Shown: positions 1 through 5,586 of the stretch, one piece after another
Numbering within the stretch: the stretch's first letter is position 1
Layout of the letters: the number at the start of each line of letters is the position of its first letter
NCBI GenBank assembly: GCA_007123425.1
Contig: SKLC01000094.1
Span: 1 to 8,221, forward strand
From: Nitriliruptoraceae bacterium
Lineage (GTDB): Bacteria > Actinomycetota > Nitriliruptoria > Nitriliruptorales > Nitriliruptoraceae
Length of the DNA: 8,221 bases
Reading direction: 5' to 3'
The notes under the pieces: generated by a model
Seen by the model: the letters and a program-made list of their open reading frames with translations, nothing else
Told to the model about the DNA's origin: nothing
Databases searched by the model: none
Program-made: the position numbers and the translations under genes

Positions 1-65
1 CCGTTGCCACCGCGGCCGCCGCGCACGTGGATCGTGCACTCGTCGACGAACGAGGGGGTGTCCAC
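1..65 (-). CDS. obg: GTPase Obg/CgtA, N-terminal fragment (cut by window edge)
   Basis: Only the first 21 codons are inside the window. From the GTG at 65-63 the frame reads VDTPSFVDECTIHVRGGRGG then N, which matches the start of the glycine-rich Obg fold (family pattern FVDE-x-x-x-h-V-x-G-G-x-G-G-N-G). Obg proteins are GTPases that associate with the large ribosomal subunit and act in 50S assembly and stress signalling; the GTPase domain lies beyond the left edge. The start is supported by AGGAG (complement of 71-75) five nucleotides upstream of the GTG. The position directly downstream of rplU and rpmA on the same strand is the widespread rplU-rpmA-obg order, which strengthens the call despite the short fragment. 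A 130-bp gap with a strong hairpin separates it from rpmA, so obg may be expressed at a different level from the two ribosomal genes. Confidence 0.85.
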   Translation of the reverse strand, partial: MDTPSFVDECTIHVRGGRGGN

Positions 66-144
66 GCGGGCTCCTGGCGGGATCGCTTGCTCGGGGCGGG
101 GCGCCGGGGCCGCACCGCTCACCGGCGGGCGCGCCCCGACACGA

Positions 145-173
145 CGAGGGCGGCCGTCGTCCGGCCGCCCTCG
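145..173 (-). terminator. 12-bp GC hairpin between rpmA and obg (terminator or attenuator)
   Basis: A perfect 12-bp inverted repeat (145-156 with 162-173) encloses a 5-nt loop, 22 bp past the rpmA stop codon. No U-run follows on the minus strand, so this is not a classic intrinsic terminator, although U-less GC hairpins are common after actinobacterial genes. It could end or attenuate rplU-rpmA transcription before obg, or protect the rpmA mRNA 3' end. I see no convincing promoter between it and obg, which favours partial read-through. A second short palindrome, GGGCGCGCCC, lies at 127-136. Confidence 0.55.
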
Positions 174-195
174 ATGCTGCTGCGTCGGGTGGGCG

Positions 196-453
196 CTAGG
201 CGTCGACCGGGTCGACGTTGGCGATGGTGCGGCCGCGGCTCTTGCGGAAGCGCACCGAGCCGTCGACGAGCGCGAACAGGGTGTCGTCCCCGCCACGGCC
301 CACGTTGTCACCCGGGTGGAACTTGGTGCCGCGCTGGCGCACGATGATGCTGCCCGCGGTCACGGCCTCGCCGCCGAAGCGCTTGACCCCGAGGCGCTTG
401 GCGTTGGAGTCGCGCCCGTTGTTGGACGAGCCGCCGCCCTTCTTGGTCGCCAT
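196..453 (-). CDS. rpmA: 50S ribosomal protein L27 (bL27)
   Basis: An 85-residue protein, the usual length for bL27. L27 sits at the base of the central protuberance and its N-terminal tail reaches towards the peptidyl-transferase centre. The N-terminus is MATKKGGGSSNNGRDSNAKR, carrying the family hallmark GRDSNAKRLGVKRFGG, followed by IIVRQRGTKFHPGDNVGRGG (about residues 37-56) and DDTLFALVDG. The chain starts directly at MATKKG with no cleavable leader, unlike Firmicutes L27, which carries a short N-terminal extension. The ATG at 453-451 is preceded by AGGAGG (complement of 462-467) at 7-nt spacing. It lies 47 nt downstream of rplU on the same strand, with no intervening gene in the spacer (some Firmicutes have ysxB there). 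Co-transcription with rplU is very likely. Confidence 0.98.
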   Translation of the reverse strand: MATKKGGGSSNNGRDSNAKRLGVKRFGGEAVTAGSIIVRQRGTKFHPGDNVGRGGDDTLFALVDGSVRFRKSRGRTIANVDPVDA

Positions 454-468
454 GGTGTTGTCCTCCTC

Positions 469-485
469 GCGCCCGTCGCGGGCGC
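469..485 (-). promoter_or_regulatory. Hairpin immediately 5' of the rpmA ribosome binding site
   Basis: In the 47-nt rplU-rpmA spacer a perfect 7-bp stem (469-475 with 479-485) has a 3-nt loop. On the minus-strand transcript it ends one nucleotide before the AGGAGG of rpmA (467-462). A 10-nt palindrome CTGTCGACAG (491-500) directly abuts the rplU stop codon. The hairpin leaves the Shine-Dalgarno sequence free, so it could space or expose the rpmA start. A role in processing or translation control is inference; short GC stems also arise by chance in DNA of this composition. Confidence 0.35.
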
Positions 486-500
486 GGACACTGTCGACAG

Positions 501-803
501 CTAGATCTCGTCGATGCGGACCGTGGTGCGGTGCTGACGGTGCCCGCGCCGCTTGTGCTGCCGCGACTTGTTCTTGTACGTGAACACGCGCAGGTGCTTG
601 GACCGGTCGTGCTCGGTGATGGTGGCGGTCACCGAGCGGTCGCCGATGTCGCCGCCGGTGGTCACCGCGCCCGCGTCGTCGACGAGGAGCACGGGGCGCA
701 GCTGCACCTGCTCGCCGACCTCGCCGGGCAGGCGCTCGACCGTCACGTGCTCGCCCGGGCTGACCCGGTACTGCTTGCCGCCGGTGGCGATGACCGCGTA
801 CAC
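501..803 (-). CDS. rplU: 50S ribosomal protein L21 (bL21)
   Basis: A 100-residue protein, just under the typical 102-104 residues of bL21, a 23S rRNA-binding protein of the large subunit. The N-terminus reads VYAVIATGGKQYRV (first residue Met in the protein), the family signature; the C-terminal part has YKNKSRQHKRRGHRQHRT (about residues 76-93), the basic rRNA-binding tail, and ends RIDEI. The start is the GTG at 803-801, fixed by AAGGAG (complement of 810-815) six nucleotides upstream and by alignment to the family N-terminus. A longer in-frame reading to about 857 adds non-homologous residues and is rejected. It is the first gene of the rplU-rpmA unit. A promoter candidate lies about 190 nt upstream, leaving a long, dyad-rich 5' leader. 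Confidence 0.98.
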   Translation of the reverse strand: MYAVIATGGKQYRVSPGEHVTVERLPGEVGEQVQLRPVLLVDDAGAVTTGGDIGDRSVTATITEHDRSKHLRVFTYKNKSRQHKRRGHRQHRTTVRIDEI

Positions 804-809
804 GGCTGG

Positions 810-815
810 CTCCTT
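810..815 (-). promoter_or_regulatory. Shine-Dalgarno site deciding the rplU GTG start
   Basis: AAGGAG on the minus strand, six nucleotides from the GTG at 803-801. It selects this GTG over upstream in-frame starts and gives the family-standard L21 N-terminus. Confidence 0.85.
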
Positions 816-967
816 GCTCGTCGGGCTCCCGGGGTCGCCGGCGCGTCGGGCGCGCACGGGGCGTCGGGGCCCATCGGTCTGTGGGGAGAAGGTTGCACGG
901 CGCGGGATCGCGCCACCGCGGCGTCGTCGATGCCTGGCGGGCGGTGCGGACGCTCACGGACGCGCGG

Positions 968-981
968 GCCCACGCGTGGGC
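968..981. repeat. Perfect 14-nt palindrome in the rplU early leader
   Basis: GCCCACGCGTGGGC is a perfect palindrome about 10-23 nt downstream of the predicted rplU transcription start (about 990). Its half-site GCCCACG recurs in the promoter spacer around a CACGTG core (1012-1017), and the two centres of symmetry are 40 bp apart. This resembles paired operator sites for a dimeric regulator, but it could instead be a hairpin in the leader RNA. No regulator can be named from sequence. Confidence 0.4.
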
Positions 982-996
982 ACCGCACGAGCCGAG

Positions 997-1026
997 AAGG
1001 TACCCGCCCGGCACGTGGGCGGTCAA
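997..1026 (-). promoter_or_regulatory. Predicted housekeeping-sigma promoter of rplU-rpmA
   Basis: On the minus strand a -35 TTGACC (1026-1021) is followed after an 18-nt spacer by a -10 TACCTT (1002-997). TTGACC matches five of six -35 consensus bases, and TACCTT fits the actinobacterial TAnnnT pattern. Transcription would start near 990, leaving a leader of about 187 nt before the rplU GTG. The spacer contains the palindrome CACGTG (1012-1017), a possible protein-binding site. Confidence 0.6.
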
Positions 1027-1048
1027 CCGGCCGGGGATCCGCCCGGTC

Positions 1049-1065
1049 GGGCACGACCCGTGCCC
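1049..1065. repeat. 7-bp dyad upstream of the PAP2 gene
   Basis: GGGCACG (1049-1055) and CGTGCCC (1059-1065) form a perfect inverted repeat around a 3-nt centre. It directly abuts a plus-strand -10-like TACTCT (1067-1072), the only plausible promoter element I see for the plus-strand gene, with no good -35. It may be an operator for that gene or a chance GC dyad. Confidence 0.3.
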
Positions 1066-1155
1066 ATACTCTCCACGACGCCCGGGCACGGCCGGCCCCG
1101 GCCCGCCCACGCCGCACCGCGACACCGACGCATGAGCAGGGGTGAAACGAGCCGC

Positions 1156-1899
1156 ATGGAGCGACTGCGCGACCTCCACCGGCGCGCGACCTCGCGCCGC
1201 GAGCCGCGCCCGCCGCTGGGGCTGACCCGTCCCCTGGGCTCGAAGGCGGTGCTGCTCGCGCTGCTGGGCGTGGCCCTCGCCCTGATCGCCGTCCTGTGGG
1301 TGGTCGAGACCTGGCTGCTCGAGGGGCCGATCTCCACCCTCGACGAGGTGGGACTGGCCTGGGCCGCGGAGCAGCGCAGCCCCACGGCGATCGCGCTGGC
1401 GCGGGTCGCGACCCACCTCGGGGACCTGCCGGTCGTGGCCGCCGTCGGGATCGGGCTGGTCGTGCTGGCCCGATACCGCTCGGGCCGCTGGGACTCCGCG
1501 CACCTGGTCGCCGCCGTGGTGGTGGGGGTGCTGGTGGTGACCACCGCCGCCAAGGAGCTCACGGCGCGCCTGCGCCCGGACGAGACCCTGACCTCGACGG
1601 TGAGCCTGGCCTTCCCCTCGGGGCACGCCTCCCGCGCCGCGGCGGTGTACGCGCTGGTGATCTGGCTCGCGATCCGCTGGGCGAAGCACCCCGCGACGCG
1701 GCACGCCGCCACCCTGCTCGGGGCGGGCATGATCCTGGCGACGGGGTGGAGCCGCCTGGTGCTGGGCGCCCACTGGCCCACCGACGTGCTGGCCGGGTGG
1801 GGCCTGGGGCTGATCTGGTTCGCCGTGGTCCTGGCGCTGACCCGCCCGGTGCCGCTCAGCCGCGAGCGCCCAGCGCGAGCAGACGTGGCAGCACCTTGA
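1156..1899 (+). CDS. PAP2-family membrane phosphatase
   Basis: A 247-residue polytopic membrane protein with the complete type 2 phosphatidic acid phosphatase signature. Motif 1 is K-x6-RP (K133 to R140-P141, KELTARLRP), motif 2 is PSGH (154-157) and motif 3 is SR-x5-H-x3-D (S199, R200, H206, D210). All catalytic residues are present, including the nucleophile His206 and the relay His157. About six hydrophobic segments are visible (roughly 33-55, 92-107, 115-132, 158-175, 185-203, 211-229) after a basic, presumably cytoplasmic N-terminus. The family removes phosphate from lipid substrates such as phosphatidic acid, phosphatidylglycerol phosphate or undecaprenyl pyrophosphate; the substrate cannot be read from sequence. 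The ATG at 1156 has a weak upstream GGGGTGA at 1139-1145. The in-frame ATG at 1132 (eight more residues) is possible but lacks a ribosome site. It is the only plus-strand gene here, and its 3' end overlaps the convergent dehydrogenase gene by 44 bp. Confidence 0.92.
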   Translation: MERLRDLHRRATSRREPRPPLGLTRPLGSKAVLLALLGVALALIAVLWVVETWLLEGPISTLDEVGLAWAAEQRSPTAIALARVATHLGDLPVVAAVGIGLVVLARYRSGRWDSAHLVAAVVVGVLVVTTAAKELTARLRPDETLTSTVSLAFPSGHASRAAAVYALVIWLAIRWAKHPATRHAATLLGAGMILATGWSRLVLGAHWPTDVLAGWGLGLIWFAVVLALTRPVPLSRERPARADVAAP

Positions 1900-3643
1900 C
1901 GTCGTCGGTGGCCAGGAAGCGGGCCGCCAGGGGCGCCAGGCGCGGCAGCGTGCGGTGGTCGGGGTACCAGACGGGCGTGGAGAGCGGCCGCCAGGGGGCA
2001 CGGCAGACGGTCTTCTCGACGTCCTCGAGCAGGTAGGCGTTGTGGACCACGCCCCGGCCGGACTGGATGTCCTCGGCGGGGGCGCCCGGGTAGGCACCCC
2101 AGGTCGCGGTGGGCATGCCGTAGACCGCGGCGGCCCAGTCGTTGACGACCACGGCCCCGTACTCGAGGCGGTCCACCGCGCGCTCCACGGCCTCGGCCAC
2201 CAGCGGATCCCGCAGCGAGGCGGGATGGACCAGGATGGTCGCCGCCAGCGTGCCCCACAGCCGCTGGTTGCAGAACTCGACGGCCTCGTCGATGTAGTCG
2301 GCGACCGAGCGGGGCGCCTCGAGGGCGACCTCGCCCATCACGCCGCAGAAGGCCTCCGTGGTCAGGGCGAGATCGTCATCGGACTCGGGGTCGATCTCGG
2401 GGATGAGCGTGAACGGGACCTCGTCCTCGCCCTCGGGGCCGAAGACCTCCGACTGGCCGTAGGCGGCCAGGAAGCGCTGCCAGCGGTCGCGCGCCCCCGG
2501 GTAGTAGGGGTGCCGCGGCTCGCTGGCGCGCAGCGCGTCCCGGATCGCGTCGAGCAGGGCCCGGCGCCGGTTCCACGCCCGGTGCTGGACGATGACCCGC
2601 GCGGCGATGCAGTTGAAGCCGGCGTTGTTGGTCAGCATCGCGGCGATGTGACGACCCCGCATCGCGATGTCGCGGTCTGACCAGGGACCCGGCACCACGA
2701 TGATGGGGGTCACGTTGCCGAGCTCGGCGGTGACCTCCTTGTCGACCCTGGGGCTCGCCTCGGCCTTGCGGCGGGCGCCCTCCTCGCCGGATCCGAACAC
2801 GATGGCATCGTGCGTCTTGTCGGAGCCGGTGAGGTGGACGGCGGCGACGTCGTCGTGGTCGACGATGTGCTGGCCGACCTCGGCGCCGCCGTAGACGATC
2901 CGCAGGAAGCCGCGGGCCACCAGCGGCTCGAGCGCCTCCGCGAGATGCGGGCCGAGCGCCTCGTTGACCGGGTTCATCTTGAGGATCACGACCCGGTCGT
3001 GCTGGAAGAGCTGGGTCAGCGCGTCCAGCGGGGCGATCGAGGACACGTTGCCCGCTCCCAGGACCAGCGACACGGCTGGCTCCGGCTTGCCCCCCGGCCG
3101 GTAGATGCGGCCCATCGTCGCACGCGCCTCCTCGAGGCCGACGTGCTGCTGCAGCCGCACCTCGGCCGAGATCCCCGGCAGCATCACCCGGTCGACCACG
3201 TCGGCGGGGGCGACCTGCACGCGCACCTGACCGTTCTCGGCCACCTCCATCGCGGGCGGCTGTGGCTCGCCGGTCTCCTCGATCTGCTGCAGCGTCCGGC
3301 GCAGGGCCCGCAGCCCGGCGAGCACGCTCACCGGGCCGTTGATCCAGTCCTCGCCCATGGTGGGCGAGTCGCTGGCCAGGCCCTTGAGCTCCGCCGCCGT
3401 CAGCGTCCACCCGGGCGCGGCCTCCAGGGTGGCGGCCAGCAGGTCGTCGAGCAGCTCGATCCGCGTGCGCACGCTGGTCGCCGACCAGGCCGGGGCGCGC
3501 TCCGCCAGGGTGGCGATCGCCGCGTCGACCTCCGGCAGCGGCGTGGCCGGGATCCGGCCCGTCGCCTCCGGGATGACGAGCGTGCCCGCCTCGTGGTCCG
3601 CGCCGTGCGGCGTGCGCCCCGTGCCGTCCACCGATGTCGTCAC
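1856..3643 (-). CDS. Divergent NAD(P)-dependent aldehyde dehydrogenase family protein
   Basis: A 595-residue protein, about 100 longer than classic ALDHs. ALDH landmarks appear in order: VVILKMNP (cofactor-binding Lys near 222), HLTGSDKT (about 271-277, equivalent to F-T-G-S), TAELGN with the general-base Glu307, NNAGFNC with the nucleophile Cys345, TEAFCGV with Glu430 (equivalent to E-x-F-G-P), and SGRG near 528-531. The active site therefore looks intact and should oxidise an aldehyde to an acid using a pyridine nucleotide; the aldehyde is unknown. The motifs deviate clearly from the standard (FNC instead of GQxC; PTATWGAYPG instead of PFGG), so it belongs to a divergent subgroup. About 45 residues extend beyond the usual C-terminus, with a W-Y-P-D-H-R-T segment and a hydrophobic/basic tail. 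The start is the GTG at 3643-3641, chosen because AGGGAG lies seven nucleotides upstream. Longer starts (ATG 3667, GTG 3757) add low-complexity sequence. It is 110 nt downstream of the exporter genes. Confidence 0.88.
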   Translation of the reverse strand: MTTSVDGTGRTPHGADHEAGTLVIPEATGRIPATPLPEVDAAIATLAERAPAWSATSVRTRIELLDDLLAATLEAAPGWTLTAAELKGLASDSPTMGEDWINGPVSVLAGLRALRRTLQQIEETGEPQPPAMEVAENGQVRVQVAPADVVDRVMLPGISAEVRLQQHVGLEEARATMGRIYRPGGKPEPAVSLVLGAGNVSSIAPLDALTQLFQHDRVVILKMNPVNEALGPHLAEALEPLVARGFLRIVYGGAEVGQHIVDHDDVAAVHLTGSDKTHDAIVFGSGEEGARRKAEASPRVDKEVTAELGNVTPIIVVPGPWSDRDIAMRGRHIAAMLTNNAGFNCIAARVIVQHRAWNRRRALLDAIRDALRASEPRHPYYPGARDRWQRFLAAYGQSEVFGPEGEDEVPFTLIPEIDPESDDDLALTTEAFCGVMGEVALEAPRSVADYIDEAVEFCNQRLWGTLAATILVHPASLRDPLVAEAVERAVDRLEYGAVVVNDWAAAVYGMPTATWGAYPGAPAEDIQSGRGVVHNAYLLEDVEKTVCRAPWRPLSTPVWYPDHRTLPRLAPLAARFLATDDVKVLPRLLALGARG

Positions 3644-3650
3644 CTGCAGG

Positions 3651-3656
3651 CTCCCT
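3651..3656 (-). promoter_or_regulatory. Shine-Dalgarno site deciding the ALDH start
   Basis: AGGGAG on the minus strand, seven nucleotides before the GTG at 3643-3641. Neither of the two longer in-frame starts, ATG 3667 and GTG 3757, has a comparable site, although GTG 3757 overlaps the upstream stop codon as GTGA. Confidence 0.6.
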
Positions 3657-3681
3657 GTCCGGGTCATGGCCGTCGCCGGCA

Positions 3682-3687
3682 AGGATA
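3682..3687 (-). promoter_or_regulatory. Possible -10 element for the ALDH gene
   Basis: TATCCT on the minus strand fits the TAnnnT -10 pattern and would place a transcript start near 3675, about 30 nt before the chosen GTG. It is flanked by a CCGGC/GCCGG inverted repeat. No -35 hexamer is recognisable at 16-18 nt, so the element is weak. If real, the dehydrogenase can be transcribed apart from the exporter genes. Confidence 0.3.
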
Positions 3688-3753
3688 GGCCGGTGGTCGC
3701 CGCTCCTGCCGCGGCCCGCCCCGCCCTCGCTCGTGGCGGGTGCGCCTTACCGC

Positions 3754-5586
3754 TCACCCGCGCCCGGCGCCGGACGTGCCCACGACCCAGCTCGCGTGGA
3801 GCCGGGCGTAGACGCCCTCCGCGGCGACGAGCTCGAGGTGGTGGCCCCGCTGCACGAGGCGCCCCTGATCGAAGACCAGCACCTCGTCGCTGGTCTCCGC
3901 CGTGGACAGCCGGTGGGCGATCGTGACCGTCGTGCGCCCCTCGATCAGCCCGGCGAGCGCGCGCTGGAGACGCTGCTCGGTGGCGGGATCCACCGCCGAG
4001 GTGGCCTCGTCGAGCACGAGCAGGTCGGGGTCGGCCACGTACGCGCGGGCCAGGGCCACCAGCTGCCGCTCGCCGGCGGACAGCGCCGAGCCGCGCTCGC
4101 CGACCTGCGTGTGGATGCCCTCGGGCAGCTCCGCGAGCCAGTCAGCGAGGCCGAGGTCGGCCATCGCCCCGGCGAGCTGTTGGTCCCCCGCCTCGGGCGC
4201 GCCGTGGCGGATGTTGTCGAGGATGGTCCCGGAGAAGAGCATCCCCTCCTGGGGCACCATCACCACCCGCCGACGCAGCGAGGCGAACCGGATGTCATGG
4301 ATCGGCAGGCCCGAGAGGCGCACCTCCCCCTCGGTGACGTCCATCAGCCGGGTCAGCAGCTTCGCGAAGGTGGTCTTGCCCGAGCCCGTCTCACCCACCA
4401 CGGCGACCTTGCTGCGCGGCTCGATCTCCACGTCGACGCCGCGCAGGGCCCACGCCCCCGGGCCCACGACCTGCCCGTGGGCGTCACGGACCGGGTAGCG
4501 GAACCCGACGTGGTCGAACTCGATGCCCACCGGGCCGGGCTCGAGGTCGTCGCCGTCGACCGGGTCGAGGACGTCGGGCTCGAGGTCGAGGACCTCCTGC
4601 ACGCGCCGCCAGCAGGCGACGGCGTTCTGGCCTTCGTTGATCACCTCCGCGGCGATCATCACGGGCTCGACGAACAGGGCGATGAGGAAGATGAACGCGA
4701 CCACGGTGCCCGGGGTGACCGTGCCGCCCACGCCGAGCAGCGCGCCCACGAGGACCACGCCGCCGGTGGCCAGCGCGGCGAACACCTCCGCGCTGGAGGA
4801 GAACCACGCCGACAGGCGACCGGCGCGCATCGCCGCCCGCCGGTGGTCGTCGACCGCCCGGTCGAGCCGGTCCTGGGTGCGCGCCTCGATGCCGTAGGCA
4901 CGCACGACGGGCGCGCCCACCACCGTCTCGGCCAGCACGCCCAGCAGCTGGGCGATGCGCTCCCGCACGAGGAGATAGGCGGTGGTCAGTCGCCGTTGGA
5001 TCCACCGGCCGAGCAGCACGAACGGCACGAAGGAGACCAGCACCACCAGGGTCAGCCGCCACGAGAGGAACAGCATCACGCCGGTGGCGATCACCAGCTG
5101 GCCGGCGGCGACCACGAGGTGGAGCCCGCCGAACTGCATGAAGCGGCTCATCGTGTCGATGTCGGTGCTCACCCGCGAGGTCAGCGCACCGCGCTGCTGG
5201 GCCGCCTGGTGGAGGCTGGAGAGCTCGTGGACGTGGCGGAAGGCGCGGGTGCGCAGGTTCGACAGCGCGGTCTCGACCGCGACGGCCAGGCGCGCGTTCA
5301 TCAGCCCGCTGGCGACCATCGTGACCATGACGGCCACGCCGGCGACGACGACCACCACCATCGTCATGGGGATGTCGATCCCGGTGCCGGCCGCCCCCAG
5401 CCCGTGGTCGGTGGCGTAGCGGACGGCCAGCGGCACGATCGCGCGACCGGCGGTGGCCAGCGCTGCCAGCACGAGGGTGAGGCGGAGCCCGTCGCGCAGC
5501 TCCGGGCTCATCCGAACACCACGGACGATGGTCTCCCACGCGCCCTGGGTGGGCTCGAGCGGCTGGTCGACCGGTGGCGTGCTCAC
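3754..5586 (-). CDS. ABC exporter half-transporter, catalytically competent subunit
   Basis: A 610-residue type IV (B-family) exporter half: six transmembrane helices (about 36-57, 72-97, 152-175, 178-195, 265-286, 291-317), then one nucleotide-binding domain. Motifs are A-loop Tyr364, Walker A GETGSGKTT (398-406), Q-loop Gln446, signature LSAGE (502-506), Walker B LLVLDE (522-527) with catalytic Glu527, D-loop SAVD (530-533) and switch His558. The hydrolytic residues are intact, but the signature departs from LSGGQ (Gly to Ala, Gln to Glu). In a heterodimer this signature faces the partner's ATP site, so it matches the partner's degeneracy. The GTG start (5586-5584) overlaps the partner's stop as GTGA, with a GAGGGGG tract four nucleotides upstream, indicating translational coupling. 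The layout resembles LmrCD, BmrCD, TM287/288 and MdlAB multidrug or lipid exporters. The substrate is unknown. Confidence 0.95.
   Translation of the reverse strand: MSTPPVDQPLEPTQGAWETIVRGVRMSPELRDGLRLTLVLAALATAGRAIVPLAVRYATDHGLGAAGTGIDIPMTMVVVVVAGVAVMVTMVASGLMNARLAVAVETALSNLRTRAFRHVHELSSLHQAAQQRGALTSRVSTDIDTMSRFMQFGGLHLVVAAGQLVIATGVMLFLSWRLTLVVLVSFVPFVLLGRWIQRRLTTAYLLVRERIAQLLGVLAETVVGAPVVRAYGIEARTQDRLDRAVDDHRRAAMRAGRLSAWFSSSAEVFAALATGGVVLVGALLGVGGTVTPGTVVAFIFLIALFVEPVMIAAEVINEGQNAVACWRRVQEVLDLEPDVLDPVDGDDLEPGPVGIEFDHVGFRYPVRDAHGQVVGPGAWALRGVDVEIEPRSKVAVVGETGSGKTTFAKLLTRLMDVTEGEVRLSGLPIHDIRFASLRRRVVMVPQEGMLFSGTILDNIRHGAPEAGDQQLAGAMADLGLADWLAELPEGIHTQVGERGSALSAGERQLVALARAYVADPDLLVLDEATSAVDPATEQRLQRALAGLIEGRTTVTIAHRLSTAETSDEVLVFDQGRLVQRGHHLELVAAEGVYARLHASWVVGTSGAGRG

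Larger units (their letters stand above)
804..1155. other. Divergent intergenic region between rplU and the PAP2 gene
   Basis: About 350 bp without a convincing gene. It holds the rplU Shine-Dalgarno site, a minus-strand promoter candidate (997-1026), a perfect 14-nt palindrome (968-981), a GGCGCG/CGCGCC hairpin with a 4-nt loop (899-914), a 7-bp dyad with a 3-nt loop (1049-1065) and a weak plus-strand -10-like TACTCT (1067-1072) that has no clear -35. The open frames that cross it have no recognisable protein sequence and look like composition artefacts. If the rplU promoter is right, about 187 nt of it is transcribed as an rplU leader. Confidence 0.7.

Noticed and set aside
743..1117. A 124-codon minus-strand open frame in the rplU upstream region
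   Set aside because: It overlaps the rplU 5' coding region in another frame, has an Arg/Pro/Ala-rich sequence without motifs, and covers the predicted rplU promoter.
454..2097. A long minus-strand open frame running upstream from rpmA through rplU and the PAP2 gene
   Set aside because: Only its last 85 codons (L27) are real. The rest overlaps rplU and PAP2 in other frames; the L27 start is fixed by a strong Shine-Dalgarno site and family alignment.
3644..3757. Longer ALDH start at GTG 3757, overlapping the exporter stop as GTGA
   Set aside because: The overlap is attractive, but the added 38 residues are Ala/Arg-rich low complexity and the GTG at 3643 has AGGGAG at ideal spacing. It remains possible at low probability.
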